Shown: piece by piece, positions 44,311 to 51,807 of the stretch
Layout: every line of letters starts with the position of its first letter
How positions within the stretch are numbered: the first letter of the stretch is position 1
Assembly (NCBI RefSeq): GCF_030505615.1
Contig: NZ_CP129994.1
Coordinates: 124,001-188,000 of the forward strand
Reading direction: 5' to 3'
DNA: 64,000 nt
From: Salinibaculum rarum
GTDB lineage: Archaea > Halobacteriota > Halobacteria > Halobacteriales > Haloarculaceae
Program-made: the position numbers and the translations under genes
Notes under the pieces: generated by a model
Database searches by the model: none
The model's input: only the letters and a program-made list of their open reading frames with translations
Told to the model about the DNA's origin: nothing

Positions 44311-44853
44311 TCAGAAAGGGAGTTGTTGCTGTTTCGGGTCAGTTTTCTCTGCGGCTTCGTTTTGTTCGGTGAGCCAGCCGAGTTGTTCACCGATTCCGCT
44401 GTGTTGCGCGAATGGATACACGAACATTACGGGGATGTCTTCGAACGCATCTTGCACCCACCGCAAGTATGATTGTCCCATCAAGACGACAACTTCGTCG
44501 ACGTCCGACCAGTCCATTGCCTTCAGCTGAGCTTTTGTCTCCGTCCCCCACTCACGTTTTTCTTCAGTTGTCATCCCGTTTTCGTCACTCGCCGGTGCAC
44601 TGAGTGACAAATCATATGGTTCAATCACGGTATCTGGGCGTAGGACGTGGTGTTTCGCTGAAATCACAACGAAATCATCACAGTACAGGTTACTGTACCG
44701 GCGGCGTTTTCGAAAGTATGAACTCTCGTCGTAGATGTCGCCTGCGCGTGCTGGCTCGTCGCGTTTCTGCTTTGTACATCCGATAAGTGAGAGACGCGTC
44801 ACATCCGCATCCGCGCGGAGTTCCACTTCCGCAGTATCTTCGTTGTTAGTCAT
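44311..44853 (-). CDS. DUF6884-like protein
   Basis: 180 residues from MTNNEDTAEVE; a longer start would overlap the upstream gene. Features LSLIGCTKQKRDEPARAGDIYDES near the start, then FVVISAKHHVLRPD and later VVLMGQSYLRWV. These match the DUF6884 type (GCSKxK... LSAKYGL...), a family related to YaaA/RNA-glycosidase-like folds and often found in phages and mobile regions. It overlaps its upstream neighbour by eight bases. Enzymatic role is not known. Confidence 0.75.
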   Translation of the reverse strand: MTNNEDTAEVELRADADVTRLSLIGCTKQKRDEPARAGDIYDESSYFRKRRRYSNLYCDDFVVISAKHHVLRPDTVIEPYDLSLSAPASDENGMTTEEKREWGTETKAQLKAMDWSDVDEVVVLMGQSYLRWVQDAFEDIPVMFVYPFAQHSGIGEQLGWLTEQNEAAEKTDPKQQQLPF

Positions 44854-45397
44854 CGGTGGATTCGTCGATCGTGATGGTGACGTTCTCTGCAAACTCCGAC
44901 CTAACCGTTGTCGGACTCGGAAGTTCACACCATTCTATCTCTTCAGCGTCTGTATCGATGTCGTCAGCATCGTCTATACGTGCTTCTAGGCGGGCACGAC
45001 CGGCAGCAAGGACATCTTGAAGCAAGATGTTGTACGCGAACGTCCTGATGACGTTGTCATCGGACATTCCAGCACCCACATGCTCCATCGTGGTGTGAGT
45101 TGGCGGCGTGTTGCTGAGTCGCAGAATGTCGTATGCGATTTCGTGATCGGTTTCCCGCATGAGGACATCGATTTTATCATCAACTTCCAACTCAGCTTCG
45201 TACCCGAGACGCTCTTCAGAACGCTGGTATGCGTCTTCTGGGTGGTCTTTCACCGTGCTCATTGCGGTAATCGCTACACGGTCAGCCAAAAGGAGTACCC
45301 AGTTCTCGTATTCATTACGAGATGTGAGACGGTCAGGCCATTCAGCTATCGGGACAGTAGTAGTGGACATGCTCATTGACGACATTGTATCAATCAC
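44846..45397 (-). CDS. Hypothetical acidic protein
   Basis: Up to 183 residues; the start may instead be one of three methionines within the first ten residues. Mostly alpha-helical and very acidic, with no recognised motif. Its stop overlaps the DUF6884-like start, so the two are coupled. Preceded by the H3 hairpin. Confidence 0.62.
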   Translation of the reverse strand: MIDTMSSMSMSTTTVPIAEWPDRLTSRNEYENWVLLLADRVAITAMSTVKDHPEDAYQRSEERLGYEAELEVDDKIDVLMRETDHEIAYDILRLSNTPPTHTTMEHVGAGMSDDNVIRTFAYNILLQDVLAAGRARLEARIDDADDIDTDAEEIEWCELPSPTTVRSEFAENVTITIDESTDD

Positions 45398-45467
45398 TCA
45401 GGTTTATGTGTTAGCCGCGCTGTTCCACAGTGTCGAGCCCGGCGGACTCCGGGGCACTTACCGGGAA

Positions 45468-45505
45468 GCGCGCACACTTCACTTTTCTCCAGAACGTGTG
45501 CGCGC
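45468..45505. repeat. GC-rich intergenic hairpin H3
   Basis: A perfect 10-bp stem, 45468-45477 against 45496-45505, with an 18-base loop containing CACTTTTCT. It lies between the primase-like gene's stop and the 44846 gene's start. Confidence 0.72.
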
Positions 45506-45582
45506 CCACTGCTGCGTCTTCTCCACGTATGCATCTCGACTCATTTTCGGTGGCTGTCGTACCCGACTTCAGTACGTTGTCT

Positions 45583-47880
45583 TCAGTCTGCGTCACTCCC
45601 TCCGCTGTTATCGTCGTTTTCGGCATCACCAGTGTTGAGGTATGACCGTCCCGGGTCAAGCCCGTACTCTTCTTCAATGCACTCAAGGACGCGATTGTAC
45701 ATCGTAGGCGGGAGTTTCGGATCGTCAAACGAATCCGGGATTAGGTTCGGCGGTGCGAGTTCATGCTTACGTGCAAGATGGTTTATTGCCCGCGATGGGA
45801 CTGGTGCATCATCCGGGAAGTTCACGTACGATGTTTCTTTTGCGTGCCGCCAGACCTCCCACATCTCTTCATCATTGAATCTTCCATTTGGTGCATTCGC
45901 CGACCGGCAGCCAGCGTCCACAGCAAGGAACGTCATCGGGTTGTAACTACATTTCCGACTTCCGTCGTGGTCGTAGGCTCTTGTTCGTGACAGCAGCACG
46001 AATTCGTCACTCGATGTTCGACTATCCGAGAGGAGCGGATTCTTCCCGCGGTCGTCCCCACTCGGGTCACTCGGGTATTTGTTTCCTGGCGGCATCACAT
46101 CAAGGAGCGTGAGTTCAGCGATCGGGTTCGACCCCATGGACCCATCACCACCTTCTGTGGTTGCCCCATCACCACCCACTTTACTGCCTTCAGAGTTCTC
46201 GTCGTCTATGTAATCCGCAGTTAGCTTCCCAGGGTCATGCTCGTTAGGATCGAAGTGGTCGAACTCACTCGGATTCTTCGCGTCCAAGAGAACGCGTTTA
46301 AATGAAGGGTCACCGTTGTGCGTCCCATATTTTTTGAGATATTCTGCAACGTCAACCTTCGCCATATCGTCTGGACGCGGAAGTTCTCCGACACGCGCAT
46401 CAATGTCGTGATTCCGCAGCATTTTCGCGGTTTTGAGCGCACCGTCATCTCCTGCGTTGTTCTCTTCGTTATCCATCACGATGTACACTCGTGGAGCACG
46501 CTCTGCAATCGCGGTCAGCCGATCGTAATGTTTCTCCTTGAACTCCGTTGTACACGGGCTGATGCACGAAATCCCGTGTTGCTGCGCCATCAGTGCGTCT
46601 GTGACACCCTCCGTAATAAGGAGTAATTCGTCCTCTTGAACGGAGTGAATCCCGAACATTGGCTCATACACTGCCTCCGTATTAACCCACGGTCGGTCCA
46701 CAGTCTGCTTAACGTATTTCGCTTTGTCCAACTCGTAGTTGTCCGTCTCTTCGAGCCAGTCTTTGACTGGATCGTACACGGTTTCCCTGTTGAATGAGTC
46801 CGTGGCAAGGAGAGCCCCACGCACCTCCTCGTTAGTGTCAGCGAAATCTGCACTGAATAGATATGTCCCACCACCACTGCACGTTCGAGTCGGCATATCC
46901 TGGAATTGCTCATCCTCCCAGTCGTTGGCGCTTGCCCATTCGACGGTGAACGTGGCGCGGACATTCGCCTCATTCTGGAACGTGACAGTCGTTCCTTCAT
47001 CGACCGCAACAGCTGGGCGATCGAATTTGTATTCAACCTCACCGTCGCGTGTTCGCTCAGCAACAAGCGACACCTCAATATGGTCTTCACCGGTTGCATC
47101 TTCCATCCCGTTGCTGTAGATACGATCTTCAGTTGCGTCTGTCGCACGCCCAATCAGGTAGGAATACTCCTCGTCACGGTCTTTGTACGGGAAGACGATG
47201 CGAGCATCCCACCAATTCCGCAACGACAGTACATCTTCGGCTTTTGCGGTTTCAACAACCGCGTCCAAATCGATGGCTTCTGGAGACACACCCTGATACA
47301 GGGGAGGCGTTCCTGTTGGGTCATGCCGGTTTTCACGGAGCGTAGCGAGAGCATCCAACCCATCAGGGAGATACGAGTGCCCGCAATCAGACCGCGTCGG
47401 ATTGCACTCGTAGACGTGCTTGATAGCGGCTGGACTCACCAACCCAGTTCGGATAATCGTTGTAGCATCAAATCCTTCGTCGTGAAGGTATTCAATGACT
47501 GTCTCATCGAGTGCGCCTTCAGGCGCGTCAGCATCATCATCACCGTATGTTGACGGGTCAGTATACCCGATTTTCAGATCATCGATGATTTCATTGTTGA
47601 GCCCCCATTTTTCGCAGACGTGCTCGCGGATACCATCCGGGAGATTCTGGTGGTAGTACTCAATCGCGGCCTCGAGGCATGCTTGGACATTCGCAGTGTC
47701 TTCTCGATTCCCGCAGGGCTCGTCAGGCGGGTGTGCATGCGTCATGCTGAACGCATCGTTGATAGCGTCCAACTCAATCGTCATATCACCGAGCGTGTCC
47801 TGCTCAGTGACATCTTCTTCTCGTAGTTCACTTCCCGCAGCGTCTGGTGGCGTCTTGTTTGACAGTGTTGCTTTGCTCAT
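45583..47880 (-). CDS. TOPRIM primase-like protein
   Basis: 765 residues. An N-terminal helical part includes DDLKIGYTDPST, as in DnaG-type TOPRIM-N regions. The middle carries TOPRIM motifs LLITEGVTDAL (Glu) and VYIVMDNEENNAGDDG (Asp-x-Asp-like). The C-terminal ~200 residues are Ser/Asp-rich, then a helical domain (MWEVWRHAKE, SRAINHLARKHEL). It lacks the bacterial N-terminal zinc finger and is not archaeal DnaG, so it is probably a plasmid or virus type primase. Supports a mobile origin of this region. Confidence 0.75.
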   Translation of the reverse strand: MSKATLSNKTPPDAAGSELREEDVTEQDTLGDMTIELDAINDAFSMTHAHPPDEPCGNREDTANVQACLEAAIEYYHQNLPDGIREHVCEKWGLNNEIIDDLKIGYTDPSTYGDDDADAPEGALDETVIEYLHDEGFDATTIIRTGLVSPAAIKHVYECNPTRSDCGHSYLPDGLDALATLRENRHDPTGTPPLYQGVSPEAIDLDAVVETAKAEDVLSLRNWWDARIVFPYKDRDEEYSYLIGRATDATEDRIYSNGMEDATGEDHIEVSLVAERTRDGEVEYKFDRPAVAVDEGTTVTFQNEANVRATFTVEWASANDWEDEQFQDMPTRTCSGGGTYLFSADFADTNEEVRGALLATDSFNRETVYDPVKDWLEETDNYELDKAKYVKQTVDRPWVNTEAVYEPMFGIHSVQEDELLLITEGVTDALMAQQHGISCISPCTTEFKEKHYDRLTAIAERAPRVYIVMDNEENNAGDDGALKTAKMLRNHDIDARVGELPRPDDMAKVDVAEYLKKYGTHNGDPSFKRVLLDAKNPSEFDHFDPNEHDPGKLTADYIDDENSEGSKVGGDGATTEGGDGSMGSNPIAELTLLDVMPPGNKYPSDPSGDDRGKNPLLSDSRTSSDEFVLLSRTRAYDHDGSRKCSYNPMTFLAVDAGCRSANAPNGRFNDEEMWEVWRHAKETSYVNFPDDAPVPSRAINHLARKHELAPPNLIPDSFDDPKLPPTMYNRVLECIEEEYGLDPGRSYLNTGDAENDDNSGGSDAD

Positions 47881-47936
47881 AGGTAGGACCTGGATGCATT
47901 CATCGCGTGTGTTGGTTCAACCCGGGCCTGGCCGCC

Positions 47937-47971
47937 CCGGGCGCAGTCACTTGCTTCTGTACTGCGCCCGG
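47937..47971. repeat. GC-rich intergenic hairpin H4
   Basis: A perfect 11-bp stem, 47937-47947 against 47961-47971, with loop CACTTGCTTCTGT. It lies between the 48121 gene's stop and the primase-like gene's start. Confidence 0.75.
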
Positions 47972-48120
47972 CAGCGACTCACAGTCCCGCTGCACGATGC
48001 GTTATTGTATCCATAGATACCCGCCGTGTCGCATTAGAAGTGTGGAAATTGCCCGACAAACAGGCGTCGAACAGTAGTGCAGCACGACACCTCCTGAAAA
48101 CTAACTGCGGTTCGGTGGCG

Positions 48121-48738
48121 TCATCTCTCGTGGTTTGATTCGAGGTCAGTCTCTGCCTCAGCTAAACTCTCATAGAGAAGGTGTGTGACGATCGTTGTGG
48201 TGAACTCGAGGCGTTGCTCATCGTAGTCCCACTGCATCCCAGTACTATTTTCGACCTGATCACGTGCTTGCTTGATTTCTTCCCACTCACCAATTCGTTC
48301 TTGAAGTATCTCAAATCCGTAAGTAACGACCTCCTCGGGAAACGCGCTCAGGCCAATTTTGGTTTCGGCAGAGTCAAACGCTGCATCGAGCGCGCGCCGA
48401 GCGCGCCGCACATCGTCGTACGTGAAGTCATGGCGCTCATCGTGTTCGACCTCCCACTCGATGCCCCGGATTTTCTCTTGAGCTGTTCTGTAGAATAATT
48501 CCGTAAGAACCGTGCGGTGCAGCACAACGTAATGCTCGTCGTAGTCACGGTGCACGCCCCCGCCACCGAAGACACGTCCAGTAGCTTCCAACATTTCATT
48601 TTTCGTGCACCGGTCACGCAGTTGATCGCCCGCGTAGTTGGTGACTTCTTCGGGGACCTCACTCAGATCAACCGAGATAATCACGTCGTTCGATTCGTCA
48701 AGCGTTGCTGTGGTGTTGCGGTGGTTGTTGTCAGTCAT
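48121..48738 (-). CDS. Hypothetical protein with internal duplication
   Basis: 205 residues made of two similar ~85-residue units. Each contains a PEEV.. Y segment near its start, a helix, a DYDE motif, then a helix (TVLTELFYRTAQE in the first, TIVTHLLYESLAEAE in the second). The two copies are diverged, so the duplication is old. Acidic, soluble, no known family. The gene is flanked by strong hairpins on both sides (H4 and H5). Confidence 0.65.
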   Translation of the reverse strand: MTDNNHRNTTATLDESNDVIISVDLSEVPEEVTNYAGDQLRDRCTKNEMLEATGRVFGGGGVHRDYDEHYVVLHRTVLTELFYRTAQEKIRGIEWEVEHDERHDFTYDDVRRARRALDAAFDSAETKIGLSAFPEEVVTYGFEILQERIGEWEEIKQARDQVENSTGMQWDYDEQRLEFTTTIVTHLLYESLAEAETDLESNHER

Positions 48739-48812
48739 AGTTGGCTGTGCAGTGCGGCTGCGTGACCAGTCAGGTTCCCAGCGTGGCTGACTGCGGGCCG
48801 GGAGCGGTCACA

Positions 48813-48853
48813 GCAGGCGGCATCTGCACGCTTCTTTGATGGATGCCGCCTGC
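48813..48853. repeat. GC-rich intergenic hairpin H5
   Basis: A perfect 12-bp stem, 48813-48824 against 48842-48853, with a 17-base loop. Its right arm overlaps the left arm of a longer stem (48848-48860 with 48961-48973), so the two cannot form together. Confidence 0.75.
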
Positions 48854-48973
48854 CCGCCTGCATCTCCCCCGGTTACTTCTCCGAGTTTTCACTTGCAGTT
48901 GTGGTGTCTGGGCTGGGGAGCGTGGCACCTCTGTGTCCGATTCCCAGCCCAGAACCCGACCAGGCGGGCAGGC
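48848..48973. repeat. Long-range 13-bp stem enclosing hairpin H6
   Basis: 48848-48860 pairs perfectly with 48961-48973. Inside, 48907-48919 pairs with 48941-48953 (13 pairs, one G-U), forming H6. It lies between the 49001 gene's stop and the 48121 gene's start, both minus strand. In the transcript this long stem would form before H5. Confidence 0.72.
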
Positions 48974-49000
48974 GCTTCTCACATCAGTGCGTCGAGGGGA

Positions 49001-49510
49001 TTACTCCCCCTGAGTGCGGAGTGGGAGGTCGGAGTCGTGGAAGGAGAGTAGACGAGCAAAGTTGCCCGTGGTAGGGTCAGCGAGCGCGTAGAAGAAGTAT
49101 CGACTCGGGCTGATGTCGTGGTCGATCACACGGAGGATGTCGTCACCGGTTGGCGGGGCAACTAGCACGCCGTCTTCTGGCGGATAGGATGGCTGTGTGA
49201 ATGTCTCCACGTCGGGTGTCGAGTTGACAGTTTCAATGTCCGTGGCGGTGACTGTGTCTGGAGATGCGCCAGTGTCGTGGACGGAGAGTTGCGTACCGCT
49301 TGGGACGATAGCGAGCCCAGCGTACGTTGTGTCTTGTGCAAGGACTAGCGCCACGTAGTTCTCGCTAGGGTCTTCATCGATAGCGACGACAGTGAGGTTG
49401 TCATCTGGGAGGTCGATTGCGTGTTCGGTGGCGGTGCTGATGGTGTCGGCGTCGACGTGAGCACCTGGCTCAAGAGCGAAAGCGCTGGTTGCTTTTTCTT
49501 GATTCGACAT
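49001..49510 (-). CDS. Hypothetical acidic protein
   Basis: 169 residues, beta-rich and acidic, with no membrane helix and no recognised domain. It contains regularly spaced short strands (NYVALVLAQD, TYAGLAIVPSG). Its stop abuts the double-hairpin region. Function unknown. Confidence 0.62.
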   Translation of the reverse strand: MSNQEKATSAFALEPGAHVDADTISTATEHAIDLPDDNLTVVAIDEDPSENYVALVLAQDTTYAGLAIVPSGTQLSVHDTGASPDTVTATDIETVNSTPDVETFTQPSYPPEDGVLVAPPTGDDILRVIDHDISPSRYFFYALADPTTGNFARLLSFHDSDLPLRTQGE

Positions 49511-49750
49511 ATTTTCTGTAGTTGTCTGCTACTCGTGAATGTTTGGAATTCGGGTTGTCTAGGTGCGCGACACAGAGATTTCCCACGCATACCACAGAAA
49601 CTCCTCATTGCTACCACATCCAATCTACCATACAGAACCATACCCGCCTCAACACTCACACCCAAGAAAAACACAAAACACAACACATATACACAAAACA
49701 AACAACAAAACCAAATTATAATCAGTGCAAACCCGATGAAATCGCAAATG
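49511..49750 (+). other. A/C-skewed non-coding region
   Basis: The plus strand from about 49600 to 49745 is almost entirely A and C, with few G or T, including runs such as AACACAAAACACAACACATA. Flanked by divergent genes (49510 leftwards, 49781 rightwards). A promoter region for both is expected; the strand skew is unusual. No gene seen. Confidence 0.5.
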
Positions 49751-49756
49751 TTTAAG
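49751..49756 (+). promoter_or_regulatory. TATA box of the RPA-like gene
   Basis: TTTAAG lies 25-30 bases before the ATG at 49781, fitting a leaderless transcript and supporting this start over longer ones. Confidence 0.65.
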
Positions 49757-49780
49757 AGGGTGTGTCGAGTAGTACTTACT

Positions 49781-50875
49781 ATGGTGTCATCACCGCCACC
49801 AGATAGTGAGAAAGACAGTCGTACCGAGAATGAATCACATTCCCTGGTCAGCCATCTCCCAATTGAGGCGTATAACGCACCGCGGTTCTGTGCTGCGAAA
49901 AATTGCGACCGGCAAATCCCATTTGAACGAGATCAAGAATTCGTGTTTATGGATGACAAGCCGTTCTGTTGTGCGACTCACATTCATCAGTTCCTCAACG
50001 AGGAAAAACATAGGAACTACGAGCCAGACACTATCCTCGTTCACCTTCCTCATGATTCCTTTGCGGGGGATAGCACAGTCCCTGGGTTCACCAACATCAC
50101 AGATGAAGACTTCCTGAAACACTCGGTCAAAGACTGGACACACGCGCATGTTATTGCTGACCAACTCGAACTCGTAATGACTCCAGACAACACGGACGAC
50201 TGGGAGCGACTGAAACACGAATACGAAGTCAGTTTCGAACCAAAGGCCGTTACGTCCGACACTTCTCAGTCTGAAACTCGCACTCCGGGGAACATCCGCT
50301 CAGCAGAAGACATCCTCGACGTAGCTGGTCACCCCGATGATCTCACAACGATCACTGGGAGAATCATGGCATTCCGTGAACCCACGGGGCTAGTCAAACA
50401 GTGCGATGCGTGCGACAGATTCCTACAACACAACCAATGCCCAGAACACGGCCCACGCGGTAACACCGGCGAGGATATGCTGCGAATCGCCGCGACAATC
50501 CACGACGGTGAAACCTCTCACAAAGTAGTCTTCGATCAGGAACTCACTGAGGGTCTCACCGGTTTCTCCGTTGAAGATGCGCGCGAGATTGCGGCGGAAC
50601 ACATGGACCGCGGAGTAGTCAGAGATGAATTTGAAGACCGGTTACTCCAGACTCATGTTGAAATCACAGGCAGTCAATCAGACGATGAGTTCCATGTTGC
50701 TGACGCAGCATTGTTCACCCCAAATAACGCTAACGCTGTCGAAGTTCCAACCACCCTGTACGCATGTGAGGACTGTAACACGGTTTTTGCGGATGCTGAG
50801 ACACAGCAGACGCGGCCACCCACTTGTCCACACAAGAACACGCGAGAAATCGGGACTGTAACACTATCAGACTAA
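49781..50875 (+). CDS. RPA-like single-stranded DNA-binding/zinc protein
   Basis: 364 residues from MVSSPPPDSEKDS. The N-terminal part has a zinc-site-like FCAAKNCDR...CCATHIHQF. The middle-to-C-terminal region has an OB-fold start (TTITGRIMAFREPTG) and a zinc knuckle CDACDRFL...CPEHG. The segment LRIAATIHDGETSHKVVFDQELTEGLTG follows, very close to the C-terminal OB/zinc region of haloarchaeal RPA and RPA-associated proteins. A last CEDC...CPHK zinc pair ends the protein. Probably binds single-stranded DNA. The long N-terminal extension is unlike standard RPAs. Confidence 0.72.
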   Translation: MVSSPPPDSEKDSRTENESHSLVSHLPIEAYNAPRFCAAKNCDRQIPFERDQEFVFMDDKPFCCATHIHQFLNEEKHRNYEPDTILVHLPHDSFAGDSTVPGFTNITDEDFLKHSVKDWTHAHVIADQLELVMTPDNTDDWERLKHEYEVSFEPKAVTSDTSQSETRTPGNIRSAEDILDVAGHPDDLTTITGRIMAFREPTGLVKQCDACDRFLQHNQCPEHGPRGNTGEDMLRIAATIHDGETSHKVVFDQELTEGLTGFSVEDAREIAAEHMDRGVVRDEFEDRLLQTHVEITGSQSDDEFHVADAALFTPNNANAVEVPTTLYACEDCNTVFADAETQQTRPPTCPHKNTREIGTVTLSD

Positions 50876-50910
50876 CACTTTTCCCACTTTTCTGAACAGA
50901 GTGAGGCCGG

Positions 50911-50982
50911 GTGAACTACCCCACCCTACTCAGCCGCTAGCGCGGCTTCCTTGAGGACGGGGACTTAGCCTGTAGGAGTTAA
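50911..50982 (-). other. Solitary TnpB right-end/omega-RNA-like scaffold E
   Basis: 72 bases. In the minus direction: CTACAGGCTAAGTCCCCGTC, CTCAAGG, a hairpin (AGCCGCG/CGCGGCT-like), then GAGTAGGGTGGGGTAGTTCAC. The best-preserved solitary copy, matching both scaffold D and the end of scaffold A. No tnpB adjoins it. A guide would start just left of 50911. Confidence 0.65.
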
Positions 50983-51065
50983 TTGACTGGTTTTCTCGTC
51001 TGTGGCGGGTACTTGCTCTGAGTTGAGAAGTACAGCTTAAGGAGGAGGGCGTTGATGGCCAGCTT

Positions 51066-51788
51066 ATGCCAGCCGCGCTTCGGGAACGCGCGATTGACTC
51101 GCTGTACGATGCACTCGCAGATCTTCGAGAGGCGAACGGTGGGATGCATACGTTGAATGAATGTTCTGGGCGAATGGACTGGCCGGAGCGCGGTGTATAT
51201 TTTTTCTTCTCACCGGATACCGATCCAGAGGCACCGGCGTGCAACTGGCGTGTGACACGCGTTGGGACAATTGGGCTTCGTGAAGGCAGTAACAACACGT
51301 TGTGGACGCGTCTACGCCGGCATCGTGGCCCGATAGGCGGGCAATATGAAGGGGGTGGGAACCACCGTGGGAGCGTATTTCGGAAACACGTCGGCCACGC
51401 CCTCCTTAATCGATACAACCTTGATGATGAGTGTGACACGTGGGGCGAGGGGTATGCGACACCGCCGGAGCTCCGCCGTGAAGAGCAAGCAGTGGAGGAA
51501 CTGGTGAGTTCTTACGTTCGTGATCTCCCGTTCATCATTGTGGCCGTTCCTGATGCGACAGGACAGGACAGCGACCGTGGGTACATCGAGTCGAATACAA
51601 TTGGATTGCTCAGCAATTACGCTGACGAGGCGGTTGATCGGCGCAAAGACCACTGGTTAGGTCACGACAGTCATCGTGAAGAGATTGCAGATTCAGGATT
51701 GTGGAATGTTCGGCATGTTGGCGAGGAGTTTGACCCGGGCGTTGTTGAAACACTCCGTGCATACACTGCTGAAACAACTCCGCCGTGA
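51066..51788 (+). CDS. GIY-YIG nuclease-like family protein
   Basis: 240 residues. GVYFFFSPD, then WRVTRVGT, LWTRLRRHRG, NHRGSVFRKHVG and later GYIESNTIGLLSN. This pattern matches a scattered bacterial/archaeal family with a GIY-YIG-like core, in which the Tyr, Arg and Asn are kept in these motifs. The family is of unknown biological function and patchy in distribution. It lies downstream of scaffold E and convergent with the kinase-like gene. Predicted nuclease; not proven. Confidence 0.7.
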   Translation: MPAALRERAIDSLYDALADLREANGGMHTLNECSGRMDWPERGVYFFFSPDTDPEAPACNWRVTRVGTIGLREGSNNTLWTRLRRHRGPIGGQYEGGGNHRGSVFRKHVGHALLNRYNLDDECDTWGEGYATPPELRREEQAVEELVSSYVRDLPFIIVAVPDATGQDSDRGYIESNTIGLLSNYADEAVDRRKDHWLGHDSHREEIADSGLWNVRHVGEEFDPGVVETLRAYTAETTPP

Positions 51789-51807
51789 CCCCTCCTGAGA
51801 ACTGTGA

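Noticed and set aside
40820..48973. Integron attC sites
   Set aside because: One hairpin per gap recalls attC, but no conserved core site (GTTRRRY) is seen at the stem bases and no integron integrase is present.
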